Positions 15,826 to 25,600 of a stretch of 64,000 nucleotides of DNA are shown here, one piece after another. Under the pieces are notes generated by a model. It was not told where the DNA came from. It saw only the letters and a program-made list of their open reading frames with translations, and made no database searches. Position 1 is the stretch's first letter, and each line of letters opens with the position of its first letter. Source of the DNA: a bacterium (GTDB lineage Bacteria > Actinomycetota > Acidimicrobiia > Spongiisociales > UBA5794); the NCBI GenBank assembly GCA_024228555.1, contig JAAETI010000486.1:84941-148940 (forward strand), in the 5' to 3' direction. The position numbers and the translations under genes were made by a program.

Positions 15826-17049
15826 TTGGCAGTTGAGATCACATTCATTCGCCATGGCCAGACGACCGGCAATGCTGCCGGCCGTTGGCAGGGCCACACG
15901 AACTCGTCGCTGACGGCTGCGGGACAAGAGCAGGCTGCTCGCCTTGGTGCACGGCTTGCCCACAAGAAGTTCGATCTGGTGATTGCCAGCGATCTCGATC
16001 GGACTGTGGAGACCGCCTCCGCTTTGCAACGCCCCATGGAAAAGGACGAGCGATGGCGCGAGCCATTCTTCGGCGACTGGGAGGACCTCAAGTCGGAGGA
16101 GATTCAGGAGAGATATCCCGCGGACCTCGCCGCACTCTTCGAGGGAGAGGACATCGCGTTCGGCGGAGGGGAGCGCCTGTCCGGCGTGATGGAGCGCACC
16201 AAAGCCGCTCTTGACGATGTTGTCGATCGGGTCGGAGACGGCTCGGTTGCGGTTGTCAGCCACGGCATGGCGCTGCTTACGCTCGTTAGCGGACTGCTCG
16301 GGACCAAGCGTCCCAGCCCGTTGCGTCTTCTCGGCAACACGGCCATAGCCACGGTGAGCGTCGGCGGTTCCGTCGCTCTGCTGCGGTACAACGATCACAC
16401 CCATCTCGACGAAGACGGAACTGCTCACTACGGACACAGTCCCGAGGACACGGAAGTGATTCTGGCCCGGCACGGCCAGACCACGTCGAATGTGGAGCGA
16501 CGTTGGCAAGGGCATCAAGACGGAATGCTCAGTGAACTCGGACGAAGTCAGGCCGCGCTGCTGGGGGAATCCTTGACAAATGTCGATGCCTTGTATTCGT
16601 CGCCGCTGAGCCGTGCTGTCGACACAGCAGCGGAGATTGGCTGGCAGCAAGGTTTGGAGATCCAGCTCGAGTCTGGTCTGAAGGAGCGCGGTTTCGGGGC
16701 CTGGGAGGGGATGACAACCCGCGAGATCATGGATGCGTTCCCCGACGAGTATCAAGATTTTCGACGCGGGGTCGAAGCCACCCCCGGTGGCAACGGCGAA
16801 ACGCTGCCCGATGTCAGACATCGGATCGCGGAGTCGATGAGAACGATTGTGAGCCGCCACCCAGGCAAAAACGTTGCCGTAGTCTCGCACGGTGGCGCTA
16901 CCCGGGCCTGGGTTAGCGAGTTCCTCGGAATCAACAACGGGAGTCGCAACGGCCTCGGGATATTGGACAACACCGCACACGGTCGCGTTGCCTTCACCAG
17001 GCGCGGCCCAATCTTGGTCAACTGGAATTTGGCGCCGCATCTGACATGA
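15826..17049 (+). CDS. Tandem two-domain histidine phosphatase
   Basis: A 407-residue protein made of two complete histidine-phosphatase (phosphoglycerate mutase-like) domains. Domain 1 (~1-200) has RHGQTTGN with R9-H10-G11 and the second His in VVSHGMAL. Domain 2 (~208-407) has ARHGQTTSN with R215-H216-G217 and VVSHGGATR. Each also has its catalytic-acid region, so both may be active. The start is TTG. Substrates cannot be inferred; single-domain relatives hydrolyse phospho-sugars, α-ribazole phosphate and similar esters. Its stop overlaps the mannosyltransferase start (ATGA). Confidence 0.85.
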   Translation: MAVEITFIRHGQTTGNAAGRWQGHTNSSLTAAGQEQAARLGARLAHKKFDLVIASDLDRTVETASALQRPMEKDERWREPFFGDWEDLKSEEIQERYPADLAALFEGEDIAFGGGERLSGVMERTKAALDDVVDRVGDGSVAVVSHGMALLTLVSGLLGTKRPSPLRLLGNTAIATVSVGGSVALLRYNDHTHLDEDGTAHYGHSPEDTEVILARHGQTTSNVERRWQGHQDGMLSELGRSQAALLGESLTNVDALYSSPLSRAVDTAAEIGWQQGLEIQLESGLKERGFGAWEGMTTREIMDAFPDEYQDFRRGVEATPGGNGETLPDVRHRIAESMRTIVSRHPGKNVAVVSHGGATRAWVSEFLGINNGSRNGLGILDNTAHGRVAFTRRGPILVNWNLAPHLT

Positions 17050-18122
17050 GACTCCTGGTAATCACCAACGACTTTCCCCCCAAGCCCGGCGGTATCCAGA
17101 CGTACTTGGGGAGCCTTCTCGACGCATATCCAGATCCAGTCCGAGTGCTTGCTCCTGCCGATGGACCGGCGATCGGCACCAGCAAGGGCGAGGAGATTGT
17201 TCGTCGTGGCAAGCGCCGGTTCATGTGGCCGACCAAGAGCGTTGTCGATTGGTTTATCGCCGAGGCTCGAGACTTCGAAGCCGACGCAGTATTCTTCGGA
17301 GCCCCTCATCCGCTGACTCGAGCGACGCCCCGTCTCAAGAACGAGCTGGGGATCCCCGTGGGGATTCTCTGTCACGGTGCCGAGGTAACGATCCCTGCCG
17401 CGATCCCCGGGGTGCGGTCCTGGCTAAGGAAGACGTTGCGATCGGCAGACGTCCTGTTTGCAGTCAGCCGGTTTACCCAGGGCAAAGTGAGCAAACTTAC
17501 CGGCCGTGATGTCGTGCCGATCGGGGCCGGAGTCGAAGTTGACACGTTCACCCCTGCCGAGCCACCGCCGGAGAACACACCACCCCTCGTTGGATGTGTC
17601 AGCCGCTTTGTGCCACGCAAGGGTCAGGACCGTGTGATCGCCGCGGCCGACGAATTGAGGCGACATGGAACCGAAGTTGAGGTGCTCATCGTCGGCAAGG
17701 GCCGCACCGAGGCCAAGCTTCGCAAGCTCGCAGCCGATTCCGACGTCGATGTTCGGTTCGAGATCGACGTCCCGTGGAAGGATCTCGCCGGTCTGTACCG
17801 GTCGATGGATGTATTCTGCATGCCATGTCGCAGTCGGTGGGGTGGTCTCGAGGTGGAAGGTCTCGGACTGGTGTTCCTGGAAGCGGCCGCTGCAGGACTA
17901 CCCGTCCTGGCCGGATCGTCAGGTGGCTCACCGGAGACAGTGCTGCCCGGTGAGACCGGATTTGTTGTTGACTCTGTCGCCGACATCGTCGAGGGTCTCG
18001 AGATCATCCTTGCCGACCCCGAAAGAGCCCGCCAAATGGGGGCTAAAGGGAGGCGCCGGGTCGCCGAGGAATACGTGTGGGATCGGGTCGTTGCGAACCT
18101 TCAAGGCGGCTTCCGGTCTTGA
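17046..18122 (+). CDS. GT4 glycosyltransferase, PimB'-like
   Basis: A 358-residue GT-B glycosyltransferase of family 4. The N-terminus TNDFPPKPGGIQTYLGSLL and the linker VGCVSRFVPRKGQDRVI match phosphatidylinositol mannosyltransferase PimB' of mycobacteria and corynebacteria. The C-terminal GLEVEGLGLVFLEAAAAGLP carries the EX7E motif that binds the nucleotide sugar. A role in adding mannose to PI-mannosides or a related glycolipid on the inner membrane leaflet is likely, but the acceptor is inferred. Coupled to the phosphatase gene by a four-base overlap. Confidence 0.82.
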   Translation: MRLLVITNDFPPKPGGIQTYLGSLLDAYPDPVRVLAPADGPAIGTSKGEEIVRRGKRRFMWPTKSVVDWFIAEARDFEADAVFFGAPHPLTRATPRLKNELGIPVGILCHGAEVTIPAAIPGVRSWLRKTLRSADVLFAVSRFTQGKVSKLTGRDVVPIGAGVEVDTFTPAEPPPENTPPLVGCVSRFVPRKGQDRVIAAADELRRHGTEVEVLIVGKGRTEAKLRKLAADSDVDVRFEIDVPWKDLAGLYRSMDVFCMPCRSRWGGLEVEGLGLVFLEAAAAGLPVLAGSSGGSPETVLPGETGFVVDSVADIVEGLEIILADPERARQMGAKGRRRVAEEYVWDRVVANLQGGFRS

Positions 18123-18201
18123 CATCGGGGCAGATGTGTCGTAATCATCGTCCCCGCTCTACGTTTTCTAGTCGGCCCGCGGGACCGCGTCCTGCCAACG
18201 A

Positions 18202-20877
18202 ATGTCACCAAAACTCGTAATTGTTGAATCACCGGCGAAAGCCAAGATCATCTCTGGGTACCTGGGAGATGACTACGTCGTTGAGTCGTCCATCGGACAC
18301 ATCCGGGACATTCCTGCCAAAGCCGCCGACGCACCGAAGAGTCTGCAAGAGGAGTGGCGGCGGACTCGCTACGGCGTTGATGTCGACAATGACTTCAAGC
18401 CTCTCTACGTTGTGACGCCGGACAAGAAGCAGCAGGTCACGAAACTCAAGCGTCTCATGAAGGATGCTGATGAGCTGCTCCTCGCCACTGATGAGGATCG
18501 TGAAGGAGAAGCCATAGCCTGGCACCTCATCGAGACTCTCAATCCCCGTATTCCCATCCGGCGGATGGTGTTTCACGAAATCACACCGGCCGCAATTGCG
18601 GAAGCCGCCTCACACCCTCGTGAGCTCGACAGAGGCTTGGTCGATGCTCAGGAGGCACGCCGAATCCTCGACAGGCTCTACGGCTATGAGGTGTCGCCGG
18701 TTCTGTGGCGCAAGGTCAAGCGAGGTCTCTCGGCGGGTCGAGTGCAGTCCCCGGCCACGCGTATCGTGGTGGACCGCGAGCGGGAACGCATGGCGTTCGT
18801 CGCCGCCGGCTATTGGGATCTTGTCGGCACCTTCGACACAGACAAGGGTGCCTTCGATGCCACTCTCGTTGCGATCGATGGTCAGGCCATTGCCACTGGC
18901 CGTGACTTTGATGAGCAGGGCAAGGCCAAGACCGACAAGAAGCTCATTCTCAACGAGAAGCAGGCTGTTGAGCTGGCCACCAAGCTGCTGACCGCACCCG
19001 CCGAGGTTGCTTCCGTCGAAGCCAAGCCATACACCCGCCGCCCCTACCCACCGTTCCGCACCTCGACCATGCAGCAAGAGGCAGGCCGCAAACTCCGCTT
19101 CGGAGCTCGCCGCACCATGTCTGCCGCACAGCGGCTTTACGAGGGTGGGTTCATCACCTACATGAGAACCGACTCGTTGACGTTGTCGGCAGCAGCCATC
19201 GATGCAGCCCGCAGCCTCGTAGCCGACAAGTACGGAGCCGAGTATCTGCCCGACAAGCCCCGTTCCTACAAGTCAAAGGTCAAGAACGCCCAGGAGGCAC
19301 ACGAGGCCATTCGGCCCGCCGGCGAGACGTTCAAATCGCCAAAGACGATTGCAGGCCAGTTCGGGGCCACTTCTGACGAGGCGAAGCTCTACGACCTCAT
19401 CTGGAAGCGCACCGTTGCGTCGCAGATGAAGGATGCCAAAGGGGAGAGCGTCAAAGTGGTGGTTGTCGCAACTCCGCAGGGCGAGGTGTCAAGCCAGTTC
19501 GCTGCATCCGGCACCACGATCCTGTTCCCGGGGTTCCTACGCGCATATGTGGAGGGCACCGATGATCCCGAGGCTGCCCTCGACGATCAGGAGCGACATC
19601 TTCCTGCGGTCGCCAAGGGCGACACGGTCACCCCCGCCGCGATCGAGCCAAAGGGACACGAGACAAAGCCCCCGGCCCGCTACACCGAGGCTTCGCTTGT
19701 GAAGCGCCTCGAGGAGCTGGAAATTGGACGCCCTTCGACCTACGCGTCGATCATCAGCACCATTCAGGATCGTGGCTATGTCTACAAGAAAGGCAGTGCG
19801 TTGGTGCCGACTTTCACCGCTTTTGCGGTTGTGGCGCTGATGGAGCAACACTTCTCGGATCTGGTTGATCTGGCGTTCACCGCCCGCATGGAAGATGATC
19901 TCGATCAGATCGCCAGCGGTGATATGGAGCCCATCCCGTGGCTCAAGCGCTTCTACTTCGGCAACGGTCATCCGGGGTTGAAGGCTCTGGTCTCGGCCAA
20001 CATCGAAGAGATCGATGCGCGAGAGATCAACTCGATTCCCATCGGCGAAGACTCCGCCGGCAAAACCGTTGTGGCTCGCTCTGGCAAGTTTGGGCCCTAT
20101 GTTCAGCGCGGCGATGAGACTGCCAGCATCCCCCTTGACCTGCCTCCTGACGAGTTGTCTGTCGAAAAAGCCATCGAGTTCCTGGAGGCTCCCAGCGGTG
20201 ACCGAACCCTGGGCACCGACCCGCAAACGGGCTTGGAGGTATCGGTGCGCAACGGCCGTTTTGGCCCATACATCCAGCTCGGCGAGCAGGAGCCGGACAG
20301 CAAGCTCAAGCCAAAGCGGTCATCGCTCTTCAAGGACATGAGCGAGGAATCGGTGACCCTCGAGGACGCCCTGAAGCTGCTGAGTATTCCCCGGGTTGTT
20401 GGCAAACACCCAGAAGACGATGCCGACATTGTGGCGCTCAACGGTCGGTACGGGCCCTACATCACATGGGGCAAGGAGAGCAGAAGCCTCGAGACCGAGC
20501 AGCAACTATTCAGCATCGATGTGGAAGATGCCGTACGGCGCCTCAAGGAACCCAAAAAGCGCGGCCGTCGCGCTGCCGCCCCACCGCTCAAAGAGGTCGG
20601 CGACGATCCGAACTCGGGCAAGCCGGTGGTGGTCAAGGAAGGCCGGTTCGGGCCATACGTGACCGATGGCGAGACGAATGCATCGTTGCGTGTTGCCGAC
20701 ACCATTGAGGCCATGACGATCGAGCGCGCAGCCGAGCTGCTCCAATTGCGACGCGAACGGGTCGCCGCACAGGGCGGTGCCAAGGCAAAAACCACCAAAA
20801 GGAAGCCGGCAAAGAAGAAGGCCACCGCTAAGAAGAAGGCCCCTGCAAAGAAGAAGGCGCCCGCAAAGAAGAAGTGA
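18202..20877 (+). CDS. topA: DNA topoisomerase I
   Basis: An 891-residue type IA topoisomerase that relaxes negative supercoils. The N-terminal TOPRIM domain begins KLVIVESPAKAKIISGYLGD and has the acidic DEDREGEAIAWHL motif. The catalytic tyrosine lies in GGFITYMRTDS (Tyr320). The C-terminus has four Topo_C repeats recognisable by GKFGPYV, GRFGPYI, GRYGPYI and GRFGPYV, no zinc-finger cysteines, and a tail of repeated KKAPAKKK. That is the actinobacterial form, in which repeats and basic tail bind DNA. Start ATG; it stands alone after a 79-base gap. Confidence 0.97.
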   Translation: MSPKLVIVESPAKAKIISGYLGDDYVVESSIGHIRDIPAKAADAPKSLQEEWRRTRYGVDVDNDFKPLYVVTPDKKQQVTKLKRLMKDADELLLATDEDREGEAIAWHLIETLNPRIPIRRMVFHEITPAAIAEAASHPRELDRGLVDAQEARRILDRLYGYEVSPVLWRKVKRGLSAGRVQSPATRIVVDRERERMAFVAAGYWDLVGTFDTDKGAFDATLVAIDGQAIATGRDFDEQGKAKTDKKLILNEKQAVELATKLLTAPAEVASVEAKPYTRRPYPPFRTSTMQQEAGRKLRFGARRTMSAAQRLYEGGFITYMRTDSLTLSAAAIDAARSLVADKYGAEYLPDKPRSYKSKVKNAQEAHEAIRPAGETFKSPKTIAGQFGATSDEAKLYDLIWKRTVASQMKDAKGESVKVVVVATPQGEVSSQFAASGTTILFPGFLRAYVEGTDDPEAALDDQERHLPAVAKGDTVTPAAIEPKGHETKPPARYTEASLVKRLEELEIGRPSTYASIISTIQDRGYVYKKGSALVPTFTAFAVVALMEQHFSDLVDLAFTARMEDDLDQIASGDMEPIPWLKRFYFGNGHPGLKALVSANIEEIDAREINSIPIGEDSAGKTVVARSGKFGPYVQRGDETASIPLDLPPDELSVEKAIEFLEAPSGDRTLGTDPQTGLEVSVRNGRFGPYIQLGEQEPDSKLKPKRSSLFKDMSEESVTLEDALKLLSIPRVVGKHPEDDADIVALNGRYGPYITWGKESRSLETEQQLFSIDVEDAVRRLKEPKKRGRRAAAPPLKEVGDDPNSGKPVVVKEGRFGPYVTDGETNASLRVADTIEAMTIERAAELLQLRRERVAAQGGAKAKTTKRKPAKKKATAKKKAPAKKKAPAKKK

Positions 20878-20947
20878 CGACTTCGTATTCACGGTCGGCC
20901 ATCTTCGAACACCGTAGTGGGCCAGCCCGGCACTAGGGTTCTCTGCG

Positions 20948-22360
20948 ATGACCCCTGAGGACACCGCCCCCCGCTCTACCAGATCGTTGATGACGACTGG
21001 GCCGTTCGCCCGATTCTTCTGGGCTGCGGTTATCGGTTCAACAGGCGACTGGGTAACGGTCCTCGCCCTGCTCACCCTGGCCAACCGCATCGGATCACAA
21101 GAAGGCATCCTTGTTGCTTTGATGTCTCGGATCCTGCCGGGCCTACTGCTGGGTGGTCTGGTCGGGGTGGTCTCCGATCGCATGGATCGACGCAAACTTG
21201 TCGTGTTTGCCGACATTGGCCGCGGCGTGGTGGTGCCCTTCCTGATATTCGTCGATTCTCTTCCAATGCTGGTCGCTCTCACGTTGATTCTGGAGTTACT
21301 CAGCCTGCTCGGCCAGCCGCCTCGGACCGCCATGGTTCCCCGTCTGGTTCGATCCGAGAACCTCGTCGGCGCCAACAGCATGATGTTGGCTGCCGCATAT
21401 GGGACGTTCCCGGTCGGCGCTTTGATGCTGTTGATGATCAAAGGTCTGCCAGACCTCTCTTTAGGCGGCCTTGTTCCTGCAGGAAATGAGGGTTTCGTTC
21501 TTGCTTTCGCCCTTGATGCGCTCACATTCATCGCATCGGGGCTCCTTATTGCTTCGCTGCCAAAGATGGTTGCTCCGCTCGCTGAGGGGAACGGCAACAA
21601 CAGCGTTGATTTGAAGGGAGGGTGGAAGGACTTCACCGAAGGTATGAAGTTCCTCGGTAGCGATCCATCGGTGCGCCGGGTCATCATCGGCATGACGACA
21701 GCACTCTTTGGCGGAGGCGCCGTCATTGTGCTGGGACTGGATTTCGTGAACAACGTGCTCAACGCCGATGACGCAGGGTTCTTCGCCATCATTGCCATGT
21801 TGGGCGTCGGTGCTGTGATCGGGCTTGTGGTGCTCTCGGTCTACGAAGATCGATTTGCCCGTAGGGACATCGCGTTCGGGGTGGCTACAACACTTACCGG
21901 TCTCGGCCTATCGGCTGCGGCCATGGTGAATACCGTTCCCGGCGCCGCGGCCTGGATGATGGTCATGGGGTTTGGTGCGGGCGCCTCCTACCTGATGGGG
22001 TTGACCCATCTCCACGAGTATGTGGGCGATGAGATGCGGGGTCGGGTGTTCGCCACTTTGTTCACCCTGATGCGGGTTGGTCTCTTTGTTGCGATGGCGG
22101 TCGCGGTGCCTCTGGTTGATGCCGTCGGTTGGGTGAATTTTGGGCGGCTCGATGATCCAACCCGGGTAGTGCTCTTCCTCGGAGGTCTTACGACCCTGAC
22201 CTCGGGTCTGACGGTTCTGCTGACGCTACGGTCCGGGTTCCAGACACCGACCCTCGGCAGGGAGACGCAAGACATCATCTCAGCAGCCAATCGGGCCCGG
22301 CGTAGTCGGCAACCAAGCGGGCAGAAGAACGTCGAACCTGAAGACAAGGACGCACCGTGA
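20948..22360 (+). CDS. MFS-family transporter next to tmk
   Basis: A 470-residue major facilitator protein with about 12 membrane helices. The loop GVVSDRMDRRKLVVFADIGR after helix 2 is the MFS motif A, in the version typical of DHA3-type drug/proton antiporters. The cytoplasmic tail is hydrophilic (KNVEPEDKDAP). Its stop overlaps tmk (GTGA). In some streptomycetes an MFS-like membrane domain is fused to thymidylate kinase; here the same pair is split but coupled. Substrate unknown. Confidence 0.85.
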   Translation: MTPEDTAPRSTRSLMTTGPFARFFWAAVIGSTGDWVTVLALLTLANRIGSQEGILVALMSRILPGLLLGGLVGVVSDRMDRRKLVVFADIGRGVVVPFLIFVDSLPMLVALTLILELLSLLGQPPRTAMVPRLVRSENLVGANSMMLAAAYGTFPVGALMLLMIKGLPDLSLGGLVPAGNEGFVLAFALDALTFIASGLLIASLPKMVAPLAEGNGNNSVDLKGGWKDFTEGMKFLGSDPSVRRVIIGMTTALFGGGAVIVLGLDFVNNVLNADDAGFFAIIAMLGVGAVIGLVVLSVYEDRFARRDIAFGVATTLTGLGLSAAAMVNTVPGAAAWMMVMGFGAGASYLMGLTHLHEYVGDEMRGRVFATLFTLMRVGLFVAMAVAVPLVDAVGWVNFGRLDDPTRVVLFLGGLTTLTSGLTVLLTLRSGFQTPTLGRETQDIISAANRARRSRQPSGQKNVEPEDKDAP

Positions 22361-22980
22361 CCGGCCACTACATAGCTTTCGAAGGCATCGAGGGAACCGG
22401 CAAGTCCACCTTGGCCGGTCTACTTACCGCACATCTCGAGGCCATGGGCAAGGACGTCTTGCGAGTAAGGGAACCCGGCGGCACAGAAACCGGGGAGCGG
22501 ATTCGAGGCGTGCTGCTCGACCCCGGTGGGTCGGTGTCGCCGTGGAGCGAAGCCTTGCTATTTGCCGCGGCCCGTGCCCAACTTGCCCACGAACTGGTTG
22601 GGCCGGCCCTCGAGTCCGGCAGTTGGGTTGTCACGGACCGGTCGGTGTACTCGTCCTTGGCCTATCAAGGAGCAGGGCGCGGTCTTGGGGTGGCGGAGGT
22701 AAGAGCGGTCAACGAGCCAGGGCTCGGTGACGTGTGGCCTGAACTGGTTGTGCTGCTCACCGTCGATGCGGCCACCGGGTTGGTACGTCAGGAGGATGCT
22801 GACCGCATTGGGGCCGAAGGCGTTGCCTTTCAAACGACCGTCGGCGATACATTCGAAGAACTGGCGCTCGCCGATCCAGATCGGTTCGTTGTCGTTGACG
22901 CTTCGCCTGACCTGGATACCGTTTGGAAGCAAGTGCTGCAACATGTGGAGGGGCGATGGGTGATCTCTTCCGAGATGTAA
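22357..22980 (+). CDS. tmk: Thymidylate kinase
   Basis: A 207-residue dTMP kinase making dTDP for DNA synthesis. The P-loop is FEGIEGTGKSTLAGLL, the substrate motif is VREPGGTETGERIR, and DRSVYSSLAYQGAGR contains the DR(Y/S) motif. The length is typical. The start is GTG in a GTGA overlap with the MFS gene, and the 3' end overlaps holB by 25 bases, the classic tmk-holB pair. Confidence 0.95.
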   Translation: MTGHYIAFEGIEGTGKSTLAGLLTAHLEAMGKDVLRVREPGGTETGERIRGVLLDPGGSVSPWSEALLFAAARAQLAHELVGPALESGSWVVTDRSVYSSLAYQGAGRGLGVAEVRAVNEPGLGDVWPELVVLLTVDAATGLVRQEDADRIGAEGVAFQTTVGDTFEELALADPDRFVVVDASPDLDTVWKQVLQHVEGRWVISSEM

Positions 22981-24017
22981 TTGGTCATGAAGGCGTTGCC
23001 GGTGTCCTCGCCGAGGACATAGATACGCCTGCCCACGCCTACCTGTTTGTTGGTCCGCTCGGCGTGGGGAAAGCCGCCGTGGCGCGTCGTTTTGCGGCGG
23101 GACTGATATGTGGTGATGACGAGCAATGTCAGAGTCGGGTGCTGCGGGGTCTGCACCCCGATGTTGTCGGAGTCGAGCCCGACGGGAGGTCAGCGATCAC
23201 AGTCGACCAGGCGCGCAACACCGTCGCTCTTGCCAACCTGGCTCCGGTCGAAAGCGATCGCAAGATCTTCATCCTCGAAGAGGGTGGGGCGATGAACGAT
23301 GAAGCTGCCAACGCCCTGCTCAAGACGCTCGAGGAACCAACTTCCTCGACGATCTTTCTCGTCGTGGCGGAGTCAGAAGATGATCTTCCGTCGACTGTTG
23401 CCAGCCGGTGCCGCACCGTTGTGTTCGGTCGGGTCCCCGAGGCTGATGTTGCCGCCGGTCTGGAGGCGCAGGGTGTCGATGCGGAGCGGGCCGAGCAGGC
23501 TGCCCGAATCTCTGGGGGTAGGCCCGGCCTCGCCATTTCGCTGGCAACCCGTGCGGATGTCGCCGCGTTCCGAAACGTGTGGATGAGTGTTCCGCTGCGT
23601 CTGTCCGAGCACCCAGGCGATGGCTACCGGCTTGCCGATGAAGTTACAGCTGCTGCTGACCCGCTCATGGCTGCACTCAAGGAACGCCTGGTCGAGGAAG
23701 CCGCAACCCTCGAAGCTGAGGGAGGGCTGAGCAAGGCAGTCGAGCAGAGACATACCCGCGAGCTGAAGCGAGCAATCATCGGGTTGCACGTGTCTGGGCT
23801 CGAGATTCTGTCGGGGTTCTATCGCGATGCCGCCGCAGCCCAGCTGGGCGCACCGGTTCACAATCCGGATATCCCGGCGCCGGCGCTGACTCGCATCCCG
23901 CCACGACGGGCCCTGCTCAACGCCGATCGTGTGCTCGACGCCATTGACGCCATCGAGTCCAATCAACGTCCGCAGCTGGCGCTGGCTGCCCTATTTGCCG
24001 ACATTGGCGGGTCGTAG
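22956..24017 (+). CDS. holB: DNA polymerase III delta-prime subunit
   Basis: A 353-residue clamp-loader subunit of the AAA+ class. The phosphate loop is VGPLGVGKAAVARRF, where the usual GKT/S is GKA, as expected for the non-hydrolysing delta-prime. DEAANALLKTLEEP and the SRC motif in ASRCRTVVF (needed to complete the neighbour's ATP site) are present. The zinc-binding knot is reduced: only two cysteines in ICGDDEQCQ. The start is the ATG preceded by GGAGGGG inside the end of tmk. Confidence 0.9.
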   Translation: MGDLFRDVIGHEGVAGVLAEDIDTPAHAYLFVGPLGVGKAAVARRFAAGLICGDDEQCQSRVLRGLHPDVVGVEPDGRSAITVDQARNTVALANLAPVESDRKIFILEEGGAMNDEAANALLKTLEEPTSSTIFLVVAESEDDLPSTVASRCRTVVFGRVPEADVAAGLEAQGVDAERAEQAARISGGRPGLAISLATRADVAAFRNVWMSVPLRLSEHPGDGYRLADEVTAAADPLMAALKERLVEEAATLEAEGGLSKAVEQRHTRELKRAIIGLHVSGLEILSGFYRDAAAAQLGAPVHNPDIPAPALTRIPPRRALLNADRVLDAIDAIESNQRPQLALAALFADIGGS

Positions 24018-24018
24018 C

Positions 24019-24672
24019 GTGCAGCGCGGTCCGGGGCCGGGGGCCTATGGCTTTGTGAAGGTGATGCGACACCCGGTGGGCTGGTTGACCAAGGCCTTCC
24101 TTGCGGGCGAGTTCAGCGGCCGGGAGCATCTTCCTGACAATGGCCCGTACATTGTTGCTGCGAATCACCTGTCGCTGGTTGATCCGGTGTTCGTCACTCT
24201 CGGTATTGGCAAGCTGGTCAGGTTCCTCGCGCTTGATGATCTCTTTGAACAGAACCGGTTCCTCGAAGAGATGATTTACTACTTCGGGTCAATCCCGATT
24301 TCGAGGGATCGGCCGCCGCTTGGGGCCATGAAACATGCGCTCGAGATATTGGATGAGGGAGAAATCCTTGGCGTCTATCCCGAGGGGGCGCGGGCTGCGC
24401 ATTGGGGGGAGCGAACCATCAAGCGGGGACCGGCTTGGCTGTCTCTCGCCACGGGGGCGCCGATCATCCCGTGTGCCTTGACGGGTACGGAAGCGACGCT
24501 GAGTCCCGACCAACCGCGAGTTCGCGTTCCTTCTGTGCGACTGTCATTCCATCCAGCGCTGCATCCGGGTTCGTACCTTGATTGTGAGGACCCGTTGCAG
24601 GTCATGATGAGTGACTGGGTGGCGGTTCTCGACGAGCAACTGGCGCATTGGCATCGGAGAGACAAGACGTGA
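24019..24672 (+). CDS. PlsC-type 1-acylglycerol-phosphate acyltransferase
   Basis: A 217-residue acyltransferase probably making phosphatidate or a related lipid at the membrane. The catalytic HX4D motif is NHLSLVD (in AANHLSLVDPVF) and the substrate motif is VYPEGAR. GSIPISRDRPP contains the third conserved block. The start is GTG one base after the holB stop; an upstream in-frame ATG inside holB is unlikely. The 3' end overlaps the epimerase gene. Confidence 0.85.
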   Translation: MQRGPGPGAYGFVKVMRHPVGWLTKAFLAGEFSGREHLPDNGPYIVAANHLSLVDPVFVTLGIGKLVRFLALDDLFEQNRFLEEMIYYFGSIPISRDRPPLGAMKHALEILDEGEILGVYPEGARAAHWGERTIKRGPAWLSLATGAPIIPCALTGTEATLSPDQPRVRVPSVRLSFHPALHPGSYLDCEDPLQVMMSDWVAVLDEQLAHWHRRDKT

Positions 24673-25565
24673 AAGTACTTGTCACCGGAGCGAGCGGGTT
24701 GATCGGGACAGCATTGCGGCGCTCGCTCGAGTCGGATGATCATGATGTGACTTGCCTAGTCCGTGGTGAGCCCATCACACCCTCGCAGCGGTTCTGGGAT
24801 CCTGCTGCGGGCACGCTCGATGTCGCTCACGTCGATGGGTTCGATGCCGTCGTTCACCTCGCCGGTGCGGGTATCGGAGATCGCAGATGGTCAGATGAAC
24901 GCAAGCGCCTCATCCTCGACTCGAGGGTTCAGGGGACAGAACTCCTGACGAAGCGGCTGGCGAGTGCGGACAGCAAGCCGCGTGTACTGATCTCGGGATC
25001 GGCCATCGGATTTTATGGCGACCGCACCGATCCCGTCACTGAAGATGACGGGTCCGCGGATCCTCCCGATTTCCTGTCAGATGTGTGCGTTGCATGGGAG
25101 GACGCAACTGCGGATGCCACCGCAGCAGGAATTCGTACCGTTCCTGTTCGAACGGGACTCGTCCTTGCCAAATCCGGTGGGGCGCTCGGCAAGTTGTTGC
25201 TCCCTTTTCGATTAGGTGTCGGTGGTCGCCTCGGTTCTGGAGAGACATGGTGGAGCTGGATAACACTCGACGATCACGTGCGAGCTATCCGCCACCTCAT
25301 CGAATACCCAGTGAAGGGGCCGGTCAACCTGACTGCCCCCAACCCTGCAACGAACGCCGAGGTGACCAAGGCCCTTGGCAAGGCACTGAGCCGACCGACG
25401 GTGCTGCCGGTGCCGCGTGCGGGCCTGCGTCTACTGCTGGGCAAGGAGTTGGCTGATGCGCTGCTATTCACCTCCAATCGGGTTCTTCCCGCCAAGCTCG
25501 AGGCGTCTGGGTTCAAATTCGCTCACTCCACGATTGATCAAGCCCTCCGTGCCGTTCTAGATTGA
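24669..25565 (+). CDS. TIGR01777-type NAD(P)-dependent epimerase
   Basis: A 298-residue short-chain dehydrogenase-like protein of the YfcH/TIGR01777 group. The Rossmann motif is VTGASGLIGTAL, the family signature is VVHLAGAGIGDRRWSDERK, and the C-terminal DUF1731 region includes FTSNRVLPAKLEASGF. The usual YxxxK is replaced by the YGDRTDP region seen in this family. The reaction is not known for the family; related proteins act in cell division in cyanobacteria and plants. The start is GTG in a GTGA overlap with plsC. Confidence 0.85.
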   Translation: MKVLVTGASGLIGTALRRSLESDDHDVTCLVRGEPITPSQRFWDPAAGTLDVAHVDGFDAVVHLAGAGIGDRRWSDERKRLILDSRVQGTELLTKRLASADSKPRVLISGSAIGFYGDRTDPVTEDDGSADPPDFLSDVCVAWEDATADATAAGIRTVPVRTGLVLAKSGGALGKLLLPFRLGVGGRLGSGETWWSWITLDDHVRAIRHLIEYPVKGPVNLTAPNPATNAEVTKALGKALSRPTVLPVPRAGLRLLLGKELADALLFTSNRVLPAKLEASGFKFAHSTIDQALRAVLD

Positions 25566-25600
25566 CGCCCCTGGCGCTGCGCTAGCATTGCGCACCCTTC

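Noticed and set aside
15793..17040. 415-codon reverse frame over the tandem phosphatase
   Set aside because: Shadow of a gene with clear duplicated catalytic motifs.
20506..21798. 430-codon reverse frame across topA end and the MFS gene
   Set aside because: Antisense to two convincing genes; composition is of the mirrored codon type and no domain is seen.
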